A stretch of 64,000 nt of DNA, taken from Acidimicrobiaceae bacterium (GTDB lineage Bacteria > Actinomycetota > Acidimicrobiia > Acidimicrobiales > Aldehydirespiratoraceae). The DNA is taken from assembly GCA_026708645.1 (NCBI GenBank), contig JAPOUM010000040.1:62001-126000 (forward strand), given 5' to 3'. Shown here in pieces: positions 17,701 to 25,815 of this stretch. Each line of letters starts with the position of its first letter. The stretch's first letter is position 1. The position numbers and the translations under genes were made by a program. Under the pieces are notes generated by a model. That model ran no database searches, was not told the origin of the DNA, and saw nothing but the letters and a program-made list of their open reading frames with translations.

Positions 17701-18910
17701 CGCACGCGAGCTCTACGAGGAGGGCATCCGCATACCGATCATGCGCTGGGCCGACCGCGGCAGGCTCAACCGCGACCTTGTCGAAGTTCTGCGCTGCAAC
17801 GTGCGCGAACCCGATCAAGTGATCGGCGACATTCACGGCCTCGCTGCATCCAACGAGACCGGTCGCCGGCGCCTGCTCGAAATGCTCGAAGAGTTCGGTC
17901 TGGACGACTTGGACGCGTTGGCCGGTTTCGTGTTCGACCGCACACGCCGGGCCACCCTCGAGGCTCTGGCCCGCGTCCCCGAGGGCGTCTACCGCAACGA
18001 GATGCGCGTCGACGGCTACGGAGACCCGGTGACCCTGGCCGCGGCGGTGACCGTCACCTCAGAAGGCATGCACGCCGACTTCGCGGGCACCTCGCCGGTG
18101 AGCCCCTTCGGCATCAACGTGCCGATCGTCTACGCGCAGGCCTATTTCACGTACGGGATGCTGGTGGCTCTGGCGCCGGAGCTGCCCAACAATCATGCTT
18201 CGCTGCTGCCGTTCACTGTGAGCGCTCCGCCGGGAGTGATACTCAACGCGACCGAGCCGGATCCGGTGGCCGTGCGTCATGTGATCGGCCATTTCGTTAC
18301 CGATCTGTGCCTGGGGGCGATCGCTGAGGCCCTGCCCGGGTCTATCCCTGCCGAGGGCGCCGGCGCTCTCTGGAACTTCCAGGCCGGCGCCCGCAGCGCC
18401 GATCCGGCCGATCCTCGCCCTCCGGTCGAGTTGCTGATGTTCAACAGCGGAGGCAGCGGCGCCCGGCCGAGCAGCGACGGGCTCACGGCCACGGCTTTCC
18501 CGTCGGGGGTGCGGACCATGAGTGTGGAAGCCACCGAGCAGGTCGGCCCGATCGTGGTGTGGCGCAAGGAGATCCGCTCTGGCAGCGGCGGCAGGGGCAG
18601 GTTCCGGGGCGGTCTGGGCCAGATCATCGAGATAGCCCCGGCCGACGGCTACCTGTTCGAGTTCTCGGCGATGTTCGACCGGGTGGACAACCCGGCCCGC
18701 GGGCGCTGCGGGGGAGGCGACGGCGCGCCGGGAGCGGTGCGCCTCGACGACGGCGCCCCCTTCGGATCCAAAGGCCGCCAGACGGTGCCCGCAGGGCGGC
18801 GGTTGATCCTGGAGCTCCCCGGAGGCGGAGGCTTCGGGCCGCCCGAACTGCGCGACCCGGCCGCTGTCGCCAACGACCTGGCTCAGGGATACGTCGCTGC
18901 CGAGGCGTAG
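14795..18910 (+). CDS. Fused hydantoinase A/B (HyuA-HyuB, 5-oxoprolinase-like)
   Basis: A 1371-aa ATP-dependent amidohydrolase of the hydantoinase/5-oxoprolinase family, which opens cyclic amide rings such as N-methylhydantoin or 5-oxoproline. The HyuA half begins near residue 50 with the phosphate-binding IGVDVGGTFTDV and includes IIHGTTLATNAVIER and YDMGGTTAKIALI. The HyuB half starts near residue 840 (IMWNRLISVVEEQA) and includes GDVYLTNDPWKGTGHLHD. Two low-complexity linkers rich in Glu, Gln and Ser (about 585-630 and 785-835) separate modules; bacterial versions are usually two proteins, as in hyuA/hyuB. The first ~45 residues are repetitive (ELSAAELSAAELS). The downstream DAO-family oxidoreductase may act on the released amino acid. 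Confidence 0.9.
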   Translation: MSESSVPEASVPGSIAPELPASGSPMSELSAAELSAAELSVAESPSAGQGVRIGVDVGGTFTDVALQRGDAPFVTTKVLTTREQPEEAVLAGVAEVVERSGADIAEVTQIIHGTTLATNAVIERSGARTALVTTAGFRDVIETRTESRFEQYDLNIVLPAPLIERKDRFTVPERIGADGGVLMDFDAGAAARVIARIVQGGYESVAVGFMHSYRNSAHERRFRELLLREAPELAVSLSCEVSPLMREFERFTTVCVNAYVQPRISSYLRRLEERLHSLGARCPLLLVHSGGGLISSDTAAAYPVRLIESGPAGGVIFAARLAQTHRRERIISYDMGGTTAKIALIEDCSPRTAKTFETARTARFKKGSGMPISVPSIEMIEIGAGGGSVASVDKLGQIRVGPQSAGAQPGPACYDRGGAAATVTDANLHLGRLHPDTFRAPDISLSPSRAAAALSSSVGAPLALDDREAAVGVVEVVDENMANAARTHAVESGKDLAGYSMVAFGGAAPLHACRLIDKLGIDEVLVPVGAGVGSAIGFLLAPFSYEATRSFYTSSESFDVDGVRGLLTDLKAEAEEFVRTGIGRRVAGRGEQTGREPTGGEPHEKSSRHQSQPQVETTGGGGVEAWAGLVTECEVSMRYRGQGWEIPVTLPRGDFDEIAAQELITAFVKAYETFFGRAIEGLAVEAVSWSVRVSSSRLAPHTVERLDAGRLAARSPQAVGSRLVHDPPSGAEVAAGVFERSSLMAGDTLQGPALVVEDQTTTVISSQHTAVVQPDLTLRVTADSAARNSAADSAADRPGAQQQSSPQQPQPSPRSEPQCEPRRESQCEPQTEAQREVPMQIMWNRLISVVEEQALTLVRTAFSTSVREAGDLSAGVFDRRGRLIAQAVTGTPGHVNTMAASLGHFINEIGADSMQPGDVYLTNDPWKGTGHLHDITVATPVFGGRGQLIGFFASTAHVVDIGGRGFGPDARELYEEGIRIPIMRWADRGRLNRDLVEVLRCNVREPDQVIGDIHGLAASNETGRRRLLEMLEEFGLDDLDALAGFVFDRTRRATLEALARVPEGVYRNEMRVDGYGDPVTLAAAVTVTSEGMHADFAGTSPVSPFGINVPIVYAQAYFTYGMLVALAPELPNNHASLLPFTVSAPPGVILNATEPDPVAVRHVIGHFVTDLCLGAIAEALPGSIPAEGAGALWNFQAGARSADPADPRPPVELLMFNSGGSGARPSSDGLTATAFPSGVRTMSVEATEQVGPIVVWRKEIRSGSGGRGRFRGGLGQIIEIAPADGYLFEFSAMFDRVDNPARGRCGGGDGAPGAVRLDDGAPFGSKGRQTVPAGRRLILELPGGGGFGPPELRDPAAVANDLAQGYVAAEA
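14876..14920 (+). repeat. 15-bp tandem repeat in the hydantoinase N-terminus
   Basis: Three units of GAACTGTCTGCGGCT (the last diverged) encode ELSAA repeats before the first catalytic motif. In-frame, so it changes only the length of a disordered tail. Confidence 0.75.
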
Positions 18911-18981
18911 CCGCGAGCCGCATCCGCGAACAGCCGACACCGTCCAGCGCCCCCGCCCGCAGCCACAGCCCCGAACCCCCG

Positions 18982-20169
18982 ATGTCTCCGATGAAGTCCT
19001 ATGACGTGGTGATCGCCGGCGGCGCGGTCATGGGATCCTCGGTGGCCTTCTTCTTGTCGCGCAATCCGGATTTCGACGGATCGGTGCTGGCGGTCGAGCG
19101 CGACCCGTCGTATCTCGACAGCTCCACGGCGCGCACCAACAGCTGCATGCGACAGCAGTTCTCCACCGAAGTCAACATCCGCATATCGCAGTTCGGGGCC
19201 GAGTTCGTGCGCGACTTCGGCGCATGGACGGGCGATCCCGAAACCCTCGAAGTGCCCGTCGATCATTTCGGGTACATGTATCTCGCCGCCGACGACGCCC
19301 GCGCCGAGCTGCTGCGAGCCAACCAGAGAGTGCAGGCCTCGCTGGGCGCGGGCACAGTGATCATGAGCGCCGAGGAGATCGCGGACGCGTACCCGTTCTA
19401 CAACGTGGACGACATCGTCTGCGGCAGCCACAACCTGAGCGACGAGGGCTGGTTCGACTCGGGCGCCGTCTTCGAGGGCCTCAGGCGCCAGGCCCGGCGC
19501 AACGGTGTGGAGTATCGCAGCGACGAAGTGACCGGCGTCCGCCGCGGCGCCGATCGGGTGACCGCAGTGGAGCTGGCGTCCGGGGAGGTCGTCGGCTGCT
19601 CCGCGCTGGTCAACGCCACCGGGCCTCGGGCCGCGCGGACGGCGGCTCTGGCGGGCCTGGATCTGCCGGTGGCGCCCCGCAAGCGCTTCACTTGGATCTT
19701 CGATGCCGCTGAGCCGCTGGAGAAGTCGCTGCCGCTGACCATCGACCCCAGCGGGGTCCACATGCGCAGCGACGGCGCGGCCTACATGGCCGGCTGTCCC
19801 CCCGATCACGATCCGGTGGTCGCGTTCGACGATTTCGAGATGGATCACGACATCTTCGAGGAGAAGGTCTGGCCGGTTCTGGCACACCGGGTGCCGGCAT
19901 TCGAGCGCATCAAAGTGACCGCTCGCTGGGCCGGGCATTACGCCTTCAACCATTTCGACCACAACGCGGTCGTCGGCCCCCACCCCGAACTGCGGAACTT
20001 CTTCTTCATCAACGGCTTCTCCGGTCACGGCATGCAGCAGGCGCCGGCGATGGGCCGCGGGCTGGCCGAGCTTCTGTGCTACGGCGAATACCGCACGCTG
20101 GACCTCTCGGAGCTCGGTTATGACCGCATAGCCCGCGGCGAGCCCTTCGTCGAGACGGCGATCATCTGA
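18982..20169 (+). CDS. FAD-dependent oxidoreductase, DAO family (sarcosine-oxidase-like)
   Basis: A 395-aa D-amino-acid-oxidase-fold flavoprotein. It begins YDVVIAGGAVMGSSVAFFL (FAD-binding GxGxxG type), then an acidic residue in AVERDP. Mid-protein is VNATGPRAARTAALAG, where DAO proteins bind FAD, and the C-terminal FFINGFSGHGMQQAPAMGR matches the conserved end of the family. Members oxidise sarcosine, dimethylglycine or related amines. The start ATG 18982 lies 71 bp after the hydantoinase stop; ATG 18991 is also possible. Context suggests an N-methyl amino acid substrate, by inference only. Confidence 0.85.
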   Translation: MSPMKSYDVVIAGGAVMGSSVAFFLSRNPDFDGSVLAVERDPSYLDSSTARTNSCMRQQFSTEVNIRISQFGAEFVRDFGAWTGDPETLEVPVDHFGYMYLAADDARAELLRANQRVQASLGAGTVIMSAEEIADAYPFYNVDDIVCGSHNLSDEGWFDSGAVFEGLRRQARRNGVEYRSDEVTGVRRGADRVTAVELASGEVVGCSALVNATGPRAARTAALAGLDLPVAPRKRFTWIFDAAEPLEKSLPLTIDPSGVHMRSDGAAYMAGCPPDHDPVVAFDDFEMDHDIFEEKVWPVLAHRVPAFERIKVTARWAGHYAFNHFDHNAVVGPHPELRNFFFINGFSGHGMQQAPAMGRGLAELLCYGEYRTLDLSELGYDRIARGEPFVETAII

Positions 20170-20403
20170 GCCGCCCGGACTTCTGAGCCGCTGAGCTGCT
20201 CGGACTCTTGAGCCGCTCGGGCCTCGGCATTCCGCGGCTTTGCGACACCCTCGGCGTCGGGCATCCCCGGTTGGCCGCTCGCGTCCGTTCGAGCCCGGGC
20301 GTCCCGAGGCTCTGCGACGCCGGGTCTCTAGGCCCCGTCCTGCGCCAATCAGCGCTGGGACTGCGCCGGCGGCGGCGACGGTTCCACTAACATCAGCAGG
20401 CGA
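20170..20403. other. Spacer before rapZ
   Basis: 234 bp with short imperfect repeats of CTGAGCCGCT and GGC(A/G)TTCC/GGGCATCCC type and no gene. The end carries TAACAT 10 nt before the GTG of rapZ, a possible -10 box. Confidence 0.4.
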
Positions 20404-21273
20404 GTGAGTGCCTTCGTGGTCATATCTGGGATGTCGGGAGCGGGTCGCAGCCACGCCGCCAACAATCTCGAAGACCGCGGCTGGTTCGTGATGGACAACC
20501 TGCCGCCGTCGCTCATCGGCAAGGTCGCCGACCTGGCCGGAGCGCCCGCCGCCGGCATCGACCGGCTGGCGCTGGTGGTGGGAACCGGCCGCTACCACGA
20601 CGAGATAGTGGCGATGATCGAAGGCCTGCGACAAGGATTCGAAGGTCTGCGGATCCTGTTCCTGGACGCCTCCACCGACGTTCTGGTGCGTCGTTACGAA
20701 TCCACCCGCCGCCGCCACCCGTTCGCCGACGCCGACGCAGCCGCAGCAGCGACACTGGCCGAAGCCATCGAAGCTGAGCGCTCGGCTTTGGAGCCGGTGC
20801 GCGCTGGCGCTGACGTGGTCATCGACACCAGCGACCTGAACATTCATCAGCTGCGCGACCGCATGGCCGAGCTGTTCGGCGCCGGCGAGTCACAGGCGAT
20901 GCGGATCACGGTCCTCTCATTCGGCTACAGCCACGGGATCCCGCTCGACGTGGACATCGTCATCGATTGCCGGTTCCTGCCCAACCCGCACTATTGCGAT
21001 GACCTGCGACCTTTGAGCGGCTTGGACGCAGTCGTGGCCGACTATGTGAAGCGCCAGCCGGTGACGGGGGAGTTCTTGGCGCGTTTCGAGGCGCTGCTGC
21101 AGCTGCTGGTGCCACAGTACGTGGCCGAAGGCAAGGCGTATCTGACCGTGGCGTTCGGCTGCACCGGCGGACGGCACCGCTCGGTGGCCGTGACCGAGCA
21201 CTTCGCGCGTGTGGTCGCTGCCATGGGCTATGAGCCGTCGGTTGTCCACCGCGACATCGACAAGCAGCTTTGA
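20404..21273 (+). CDS. rapZ: RapZ/YvcJ-family nucleotide-binding protein
   Basis: A 289-aa P-loop protein of the RapZ (YvcJ) family. In enterics RapZ is an adaptor that targets sRNA GlmZ to RNase E; in Actinobacteria its role is unclear. Visible: Walker A-like GMSGAGRS (Arg where Lys is canonical, as I recall for actinobacterial members), WFVMDNLPPSL, FLDASTDVLVRRYESTRRRHP, and the conserved C-terminal FGYSHGIP, D(V/I)DCRFLPNPHY and AFGCTGGRHRSVAV. GTG 20404 is the start. The usual neighbours yvcK and whiA are absent; gap follows 264 bp later. Confidence 0.93.
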   Translation: MSAFVVISGMSGAGRSHAANNLEDRGWFVMDNLPPSLIGKVADLAGAPAAGIDRLALVVGTGRYHDEIVAMIEGLRQGFEGLRILFLDASTDVLVRRYESTRRRHPFADADAAAAATLAEAIEAERSALEPVRAGADVVIDTSDLNIHQLRDRMAELFGAGESQAMRITVLSFGYSHGIPLDVDIVIDCRFLPNPHYCDDLRPLSGLDAVVADYVKRQPVTGEFLARFEALLQLLVPQYVAEGKAYLTVAFGCTGGRHRSVAVTEHFARVVAAMGYEPSVVHRDIDKQL

Positions 21274-21524
21274 GGAGCTTTGACTGTTGTGAAACTGCGA
21301 CCGATGCGGCAGCAGCGACCGAGCGGTCGCCCGTCCATGCCGACCAGAGTCCACGAGCTGCGGCAACTTTGACTGCCGCGGCAACTGCGACAAGCTTCCC
21401 AAGCGAAACGCTTCAAGCGTTCTGCGGACTTGTTGTGAGGCGTTTGCGGCATCGGCATCGGCTCGCCGGCAGCACCCGAAGCGCCTGAGAGTTCTTGGTG
21501 GGCGCGCTCGGGACGGGTTGCGCC

Positions 21525-21530
21525 TAGCCT
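21525..21530 (+). promoter_or_regulatory. -10 box of gap (leaderless arrangement)
   Basis: TAGCCT lies 7 nt before the ATG of gap, which has no Shine-Dalgarno. Transcription would begin at or near the A of the ATG. Confidence 0.55.
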
Positions 21531-21537
21531 GCGGGTC

Positions 21538-22548
21538 ATGAGCATTCGTGTGGGTATCAACGGCTTCGGCCGCATCGGACGCAACTTCTATCGGGCCGCC
21601 CGTGCCCAGAACGCCGATCTGGACGTGGTGGCGGTCAACGATCTCGGCTCGATCGAGACGATGGCGCATCTGCTTCGCTGCGACTCGGTGCACGGCCGCC
21701 TCGGCGCCGATGTGACGGTGGACGGCGAGATGCTGCGGGTCGGCGACGACTCGCTGAGAGTGCTGTCGGCGCGCCATCCCGAGGAACTCCCGTGGGGCGA
21801 CCTGGGAATCGACGTGGTGGTGGAGTCCACCGGCATCTTCACCAAGCGCGACGCGGCGGCGCGTCATCTCCAAGGCGGCGCGCCCCGCGTGCTCGTCTCG
21901 GCGCCCTGCTCGGGCGCCGACGCCACGTTCGTGGTCGGAGTCAACGACTCCGACTTCGATCCCGCCGCCCATGTCGTGATTTCGAACGCGTCCTGCACCA
22001 CCAACTGCTTCGTGCCGCTGGTGAAGGTGCTCGACGACGCCTTCGGCGTGGAGCGGGGCCTGATGACCACCGTCCATGCCTACACCGGCGACCAGGCGCT
22101 GGTGGACGGCCCTCACTCGGATCTGCGGCGCGCCCGCGGCGCCGCGGTCAACATCGTGCCCACCTCCACGGGAGCGGCGCGTGCCACAGGACTGGTGCTG
22201 CAATCCATGCAGGGCCTGCTCGACGGCATCGCTCTGCGGGTGCCCGTCCCGGACGGTTCGATCACCGACTTCACCGCCAAACTCGCCTCCGAGCCCAGTG
22301 TCGCCGAGGTCAACGAGGCGTATGCCGCGGCGGCTGGGAGCGGGCCGCTGTCGGGGGTGCTCGACTACAGCGACGCCCCGCTGGTGTCCACGGACATCAT
22401 CGGCTCGCCCGCGTCATGCACTTTCGACTCGGGGTTGACCATGGCGATGGGCGACCTGGTCAAGGTCAACGGCTGGTATGACAACGAGTGGGGCTACTCC
22501 AACCGTCTGGTGGACATGGCTCTGATCGTCGGCTCAGCCGATCAGTGA
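21538..22548 (+). CDS. gap: Glyceraldehyde-3-phosphate dehydrogenase, type I
   Basis: NAD-dependent phosphorylating GAPDH of glycolysis, 336 aa. Signature parts: INGFGRIGRNFYRA (NAD site), SNASCTTNCFVPL with the catalytic Cys, HAYTGDQALVDGPH, the phosphate-binding STGAARA, and WYDNEWGYSNRLVD at the C-terminus. The loop after NDLG suits the NAD form, though cofactor preference is not certain. It heads a gap-pgk-tpiA run on the same strand (spacers 37 and 67 bp), an operon by layout. Confidence 0.97.
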   Translation: MSIRVGINGFGRIGRNFYRAARAQNADLDVVAVNDLGSIETMAHLLRCDSVHGRLGADVTVDGEMLRVGDDSLRVLSARHPEELPWGDLGIDVVVESTGIFTKRDAAARHLQGGAPRVLVSAPCSGADATFVVGVNDSDFDPAAHVVISNASCTTNCFVPLVKVLDDAFGVERGLMTTVHAYTGDQALVDGPHSDLRRARGAAVNIVPTSTGAARATGLVLQSMQGLLDGIALRVPVPDGSITDFTAKLASEPSVAEVNEAYAAAAGSGPLSGVLDYSDAPLVSTDIIGSPASCTFDSGLTMAMGDLVKVNGWYDNEWGYSNRLVDMALIVGSADQ

Positions 22549-22585
22549 CCCTCCACTGGAGCTTCATGTCTATGGCTCTGCGGCG

Positions 22586-23839
22586 GTGACCGATCCGGCA
22601 GTCGTGACGTCCCGGCACCAGACGCAGCCGAGCCAGGAGCAGCCGATCCTCACGGGCGGTCAGTCGGGCGGTCAGCACGTCGACCTGTCGGGCGGCCCGC
22701 GCGGCGGTCTGCCTTGCCTCGAGGATCTCGGCCCGCTCGAGGGGCGCTCCGTGCTGCTCCGGGTCGATTTCAACGTACCGCTCAGCCGTGACGCCGCCGG
22801 CGCCGTCGAGATCAGCGACGATCTGCGCATCCGGGCGGCGTTGCCGACTTTGCGGTGGCTGCAGCGGCAGGGGGCCTCCGTCACCGCCTGCACGCATCTG
22901 GGCCGCCCGGCGGGCAAGCCCGAGCAGCGCTTCTCGGTGGCGCCGGTGAGGCGCCGCCTGCAGGAACTGGCGCCCGGCGTGGAACTGCTCGAGAACCTGC
23001 GTTTCAGTCCGGGCGAGACCGCCGACGACCCGGCTTTCGCGGCGGAACTGACCGCAGGCCACGACCTCTACGTGAACGACGCTTTCGGGGCTTCGCATCG
23101 CGCCCACGCCTCGATTGTGGGCCCGCCCCGAAGTCTGCCTTCGGCCGCCGGCCGGCTTCTGGCACGCGAGGTGGAAGTGCTGAACGGTCTGCGCCGTTCG
23201 CCGAGGCGGCCTTTCGTCGCGGTGCTGGGCGGCGCCAAAGTGTCCGACAAGCTGGGGGTGATCGACGCACTGCTCGAGATGGTGGACGCCTTGGTGATCG
23301 GCGGCGCCATGTGCTTCACGTTCTTGGCGGCCAGAGGGCGCCGTGTCGGGGCGTCGCTGTGCGAGGACTCGATGGTGCAGCATTGCCAGAGGCTCCTCGA
23401 CGGCGACACTTCGATCCATCTGCCCGAGGATCTCACCGTGCTGGGCCCCGGCGGCGTGCTGGGCGACCCCGATGCCGGCGGCGAGGTGCGCCAGGCCGGC
23501 GCGGACGTGCCCGACGGATGGACGGGAACCGACATAGGGCCGGGCACAGCGGCGGCTTTCGGCGATGTGATCCACGAAGCCGGCACGGTGCTCTGGAACG
23601 GGCCGATGGGAGTGTTCGAGGATCCCCGTTTCGTCGGCGGCACCGGCGCGGTGGCCGCAGCCATGGCCGAGACGCGGGCTTTCACCGTGGTGGGCGGAGG
23701 CGACAGCGCCGCGGCGGCCCGCCGGTTCGGGATAGAACGCGACGTGGATCACGTCTCCACCGGTGGCGGCGCCGCGCTGGAGCTGATAGAGAAGGGCGAC
23801 CTGCCGGGTCTCGCCGCCCTCAGAGACAGCAGCCTCTGA
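22586..23839 (+). CDS. pgk: Phosphoglycerate kinase
   Basis: Transfers phosphate from 1,3-bisphosphoglycerate to ADP. 417 aa with the signature VLLRVDFNVPL, then HLGRP, LLENLRFSPGE, VNDAFGASHRAHAS, LGGAKVSDKLGVID, and the C-terminal GGGDSAAA and STGGGAALELI. About 45 extra residues precede the conserved start (LEDLGPLEGRSVLLRVD), rich in Gln, Ser and Gly, so the real start could be internal; GTG 22586 is the first available after gap. Second gene of the glycolytic cluster. Confidence 0.96.
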   Translation: MTDPAVVTSRHQTQPSQEQPILTGGQSGGQHVDLSGGPRGGLPCLEDLGPLEGRSVLLRVDFNVPLSRDAAGAVEISDDLRIRAALPTLRWLQRQGASVTACTHLGRPAGKPEQRFSVAPVRRRLQELAPGVELLENLRFSPGETADDPAFAAELTAGHDLYVNDAFGASHRAHASIVGPPRSLPSAAGRLLAREVEVLNGLRRSPRRPFVAVLGGAKVSDKLGVIDALLEMVDALVIGGAMCFTFLAARGRRVGASLCEDSMVQHCQRLLDGDTSIHLPEDLTVLGPGGVLGDPDAGGEVRQAGADVPDGWTGTDIGPGTAAAFGDVIHEAGTVLWNGPMGVFEDPRFVGGTGAVAAAMAETRAFTVVGGGDSAAAARRFGIERDVDHVSTGGGAALELIEKGDLPGLAALRDSSL

Positions 23840-23906
23840 GACAGCAGCAGCGACAGCACTGTCAGAGACGGCGCCGTCTGAGAGAACGATTGAGAGGACG
23901 AGAGCA

Positions 23907-24767
23907 ATGCGCAGCAGACGCAAAACCGGCGACAAGACCTCGACTGAAGCTTCAGATGCAGCTTCAGTCGGCGGCCTCGAAGGCGGCAGTCGGAGCAGGC
24001 CGCTGATTTGCGGCAACTGGAAGATGCACCACAACCACTTCGAGGCGATACAGAACGTCCAGAAGCTGGCTTATGCGTTGAGTTCTGAGGATCATCAGCA
24101 TGTCGAAGTCTGCGTGCATCCGCCGTTCACCGACCTCCGTTCGGTGCAGACGGTGCTGCAGTCAGACGACATCCCGATCGCGCTCGGCGCTCAGGACTGC
24201 CACAGCTCCGACGCCGGCGCCTTCACCGGCGAGGTGTCCGCGGCGATGCTCGCCAAACTGGACGTGACCTACGTGATCGTGGGTCACAGCGAGCGACGCG
24301 GGCTTTTCGGTGAGAGCAGCGAGGTCGTCAACGCCAAGGCTCGAGCGGTGATGCGTCACGGCATGACACCGATCGTGTGCGTCGGCGAGACTCTCGAGCA
24401 GCGCCGCGCGGGTCAGGCCCGTGAGGTGGTGTCGCAGCAGATCGCGGCGAGCCTCAGCGGACTCGACGCCGCCGCCGTGGTCGGCTCCGTGCTGGCGTAT
24501 GAGCCAGTCTGGGCGATCGGCACCGGCGAGACGGCTACGCCAGGCGATGCTCAAGACATGTGCGCCCATGCGCGTGCGGAAGTCGCGCAAGGCTGGGGGA
24601 GTAGAGCGGCCGAGGGCTTGCGGATTCTCTACGGGGGTTCGGTGAAGCCTTTCAATGCCGCTGACCTGATGGAGCAGCCCGACATAGACGGTGCGCTGGT
24701 GGGCGGCGCCAGCCTCGACGCCGCCGAGTTCGCACGGATCGTCAACCATCGCCTCTACGCGGCCTGA
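23907..24767 (+). CDS. tpiA: Triosephosphate isomerase
   Basis: Interconverts glyceraldehyde-3-phosphate and dihydroxyacetone phosphate. 286 aa; the TIM barrel begins with CGNWKMH (catalytic Lys) near residue 35, VIVGHSERR holds the catalytic His, AYEPVWAIGTG the catalytic Glu, and ILYGGSVKP the phosphate-binding loop. About 30 extra polar residues at the N-terminus. GAGAGGA about 8 nt upstream of ATG 23907 serves as ribosome binding site. Last gene of the glycolytic run. Confidence 0.97.
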   Translation: MRSRRKTGDKTSTEASDAASVGGLEGGSRSRPLICGNWKMHHNHFEAIQNVQKLAYALSSEDHQHVEVCVHPPFTDLRSVQTVLQSDDIPIALGAQDCHSSDAGAFTGEVSAAMLAKLDVTYVIVGHSERRGLFGESSEVVNAKARAVMRHGMTPIVCVGETLEQRRAGQAREVVSQQIAASLSGLDAAAVVGSVLAYEPVWAIGTGETATPGDAQDMCAHARAEVAQGWGSRAAEGLRILYGGSVKPFNAADLMEQPDIDGALVGGASLDAAEFARIVNHRLYAA

Positions 24768-25058
24768 CCAGCCAGCCTCAGAGGCCCGCCGCCGGACCAG
24801 CCGACAGCGTCTGTGAGCTGGCGGGGCCGTGGTGCTCAGGTCACGAGCAGACGTTCCCGCCGGTGCCGGGCGGCTGATGGCGTTCGTGCGCCGGCAGCCG
24901 TGGCCCGAACGGCCTTCGCTTCCACAGTGAACAGCAGCGGAAGCGCCAATGCAGCGAAACGGCGAACCGTCACCCGCCGGAGCGCTCCGTCATGGCGCTC
25001 GTCTCAGAGAAGCCGGCCTCGACAAGGTCGGGCTCTGCCGTTTCGCGAGCTGTCTGAG
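24768..25058. other. Convergent spacer between tpiA and secG
   Basis: About 290 bp between the converging tpiA and secG genes. I see no coding frame with family character and no clear hairpin-plus-T terminator. Confidence 0.4.
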
Positions 25059-25283
25059 TCAGGCGACCAGAGCGAAAGCAGTGGAAGCGAAGGCGAAGAC
25101 CAGCGCCGCCACCACGGTGATCCGGTCGAGGTTCCGCTCGACCACTGTGGAACCCGCCGCCTGCGCGCCCAAGCCGCCGCCGAACATGTCCGAGAGCCCG
25201 CCGCCCCTGCCGCTGTGCAGCAGCACCAAGAACACCAGCAACAGCGCCGACAGGATGTGAAGCGGGGCTACGAACCAGACCAC
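25059..25283 (-). CDS. secG: Preprotein translocase subunit SecG
   Basis: A small subunit of the SecYEG channel, 74 aa. Two membrane segments flank the conserved loop: LHILSALLLVFLVLLHSG, then RGGGLSDMFGGG, then NLDRITVVAALVFAFASTAFAL. GTG 25283 is chosen over upstream starts because it begins the conserved protein and lies 7 nt after TAGCCT. In many Actinobacteria secG follows tpiA on the same strand; here it faces it. Confidence 0.9.
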   Translation of the reverse strand: MVWFVAPLHILSALLLVFLVLLHSGRGGGLSDMFGGGLGAQAAGSTVVERNLDRITVVAALVFAFASTAFALVA

Positions 25284-25290
25284 GTCGGCA

Positions 25291-25296
25291 AGGCTA
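25291..25296 (-). promoter_or_regulatory. -10 box of secG (leaderless arrangement)
   Basis: TAGCCT on the minus strand ends 7 nt before GTG 25283. It supports the internal start and argues against longer N-terminal readings. Confidence 0.5.
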
Positions 25297-25350
25297 CCTG
25301 CGCGAACGCCGCCCACCGCCGCGCGCCTCGCCGGGTGGACGCTGCGGCGG

Positions 25351-25518
25351 TCAGGCCGGTTGCGGCGGGCGTCTGGACGCCCACTCGGCGATCTGGCGCC
25401 GGACCCGGTCGACGTCTTCGCAGTTGACCGGTCTGGAGACAGAGACGTGGTCGTCGTCGGATGTGACGGTGAAGTCGAAGCGCCCATGGTCTGACGGGCG
25501 GGTGCCGTTGTTGTTCAC
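25351..25518 (-). CDS. Small protein (55 aa) coupled to the DUF3467 gene
   Basis: A short frame starts at GTG 25518, which overlaps the stop of the DUF3467 gene as GTGA, with AAGGAGG just upstream. It encodes MNNNGTRPSDHGRFDFTVTS, a D-D-D-H stretch, then VSVSRPVNCEDVDRVRRQIA and a short tail ending PPQPA. One Cys; predicted strand-strand-helix. Composition, the overlap and the ribosome binding site argue that it is translated. I do not recognise the family; it presumably works with DUF3467. Confidence 0.6.
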   Translation of the reverse strand: MNNNGTRPSDHGRFDFTVTSDDDHVSVSRPVNCEDVDRVRRQIAEWASRRPPQPA

Positions 25519-25808
25519 GGAGCCTCCTTCGGTGGTATGGGCGTGATGCGCCCGTACTGGCGTTCGTAGCGGTCGATGTTGGCCGACATGGCCTGAACGA
25601 TTCTGAACATGGCGCTCGTCGGTATTTTCAGGCGGGCCACCACCAGCACGTCCTGCGCTTCGCTGTGGTGGGTGGGGGACCGGTGCGAAGTGAAGTCGAT
25701 GGTGAACTCATGAGGCGTGTTCCACACGAGCGCGCCGTTCGCGTAGGTGCCGCCGGCGGGGACCGACTCGTTGAAGGTGACGTTCATGGCCGAATCTTCT
25801 GATGCCAT
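25515..25808 (-). CDS. DUF3467 domain protein
   Basis: 97 aa with the DUF3467 pattern: YANGALVWNTPHEFTIDF near the N-terminus, VLVVARLKIPTSAMFRIVQAM, then a helix with YERQYGRI. The family is small, of unknown function. The start ATG 25808 is fixed by a consensus promoter whose -10 ends 7 nt before it; an internal ATG (MNVTFNES) is less likely. Its stop overlaps the following 55-aa gene. Confidence 0.85.
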   Translation of the reverse strand: MASEDSAMNVTFNESVPAGGTYANGALVWNTPHEFTIDFTSHRSPTHHSEAQDVLVVARLKIPTSAMFRIVQAMSANIDRYERQYGRITPIPPKEAP

Positions 25809-25815
25809 GTCATGT

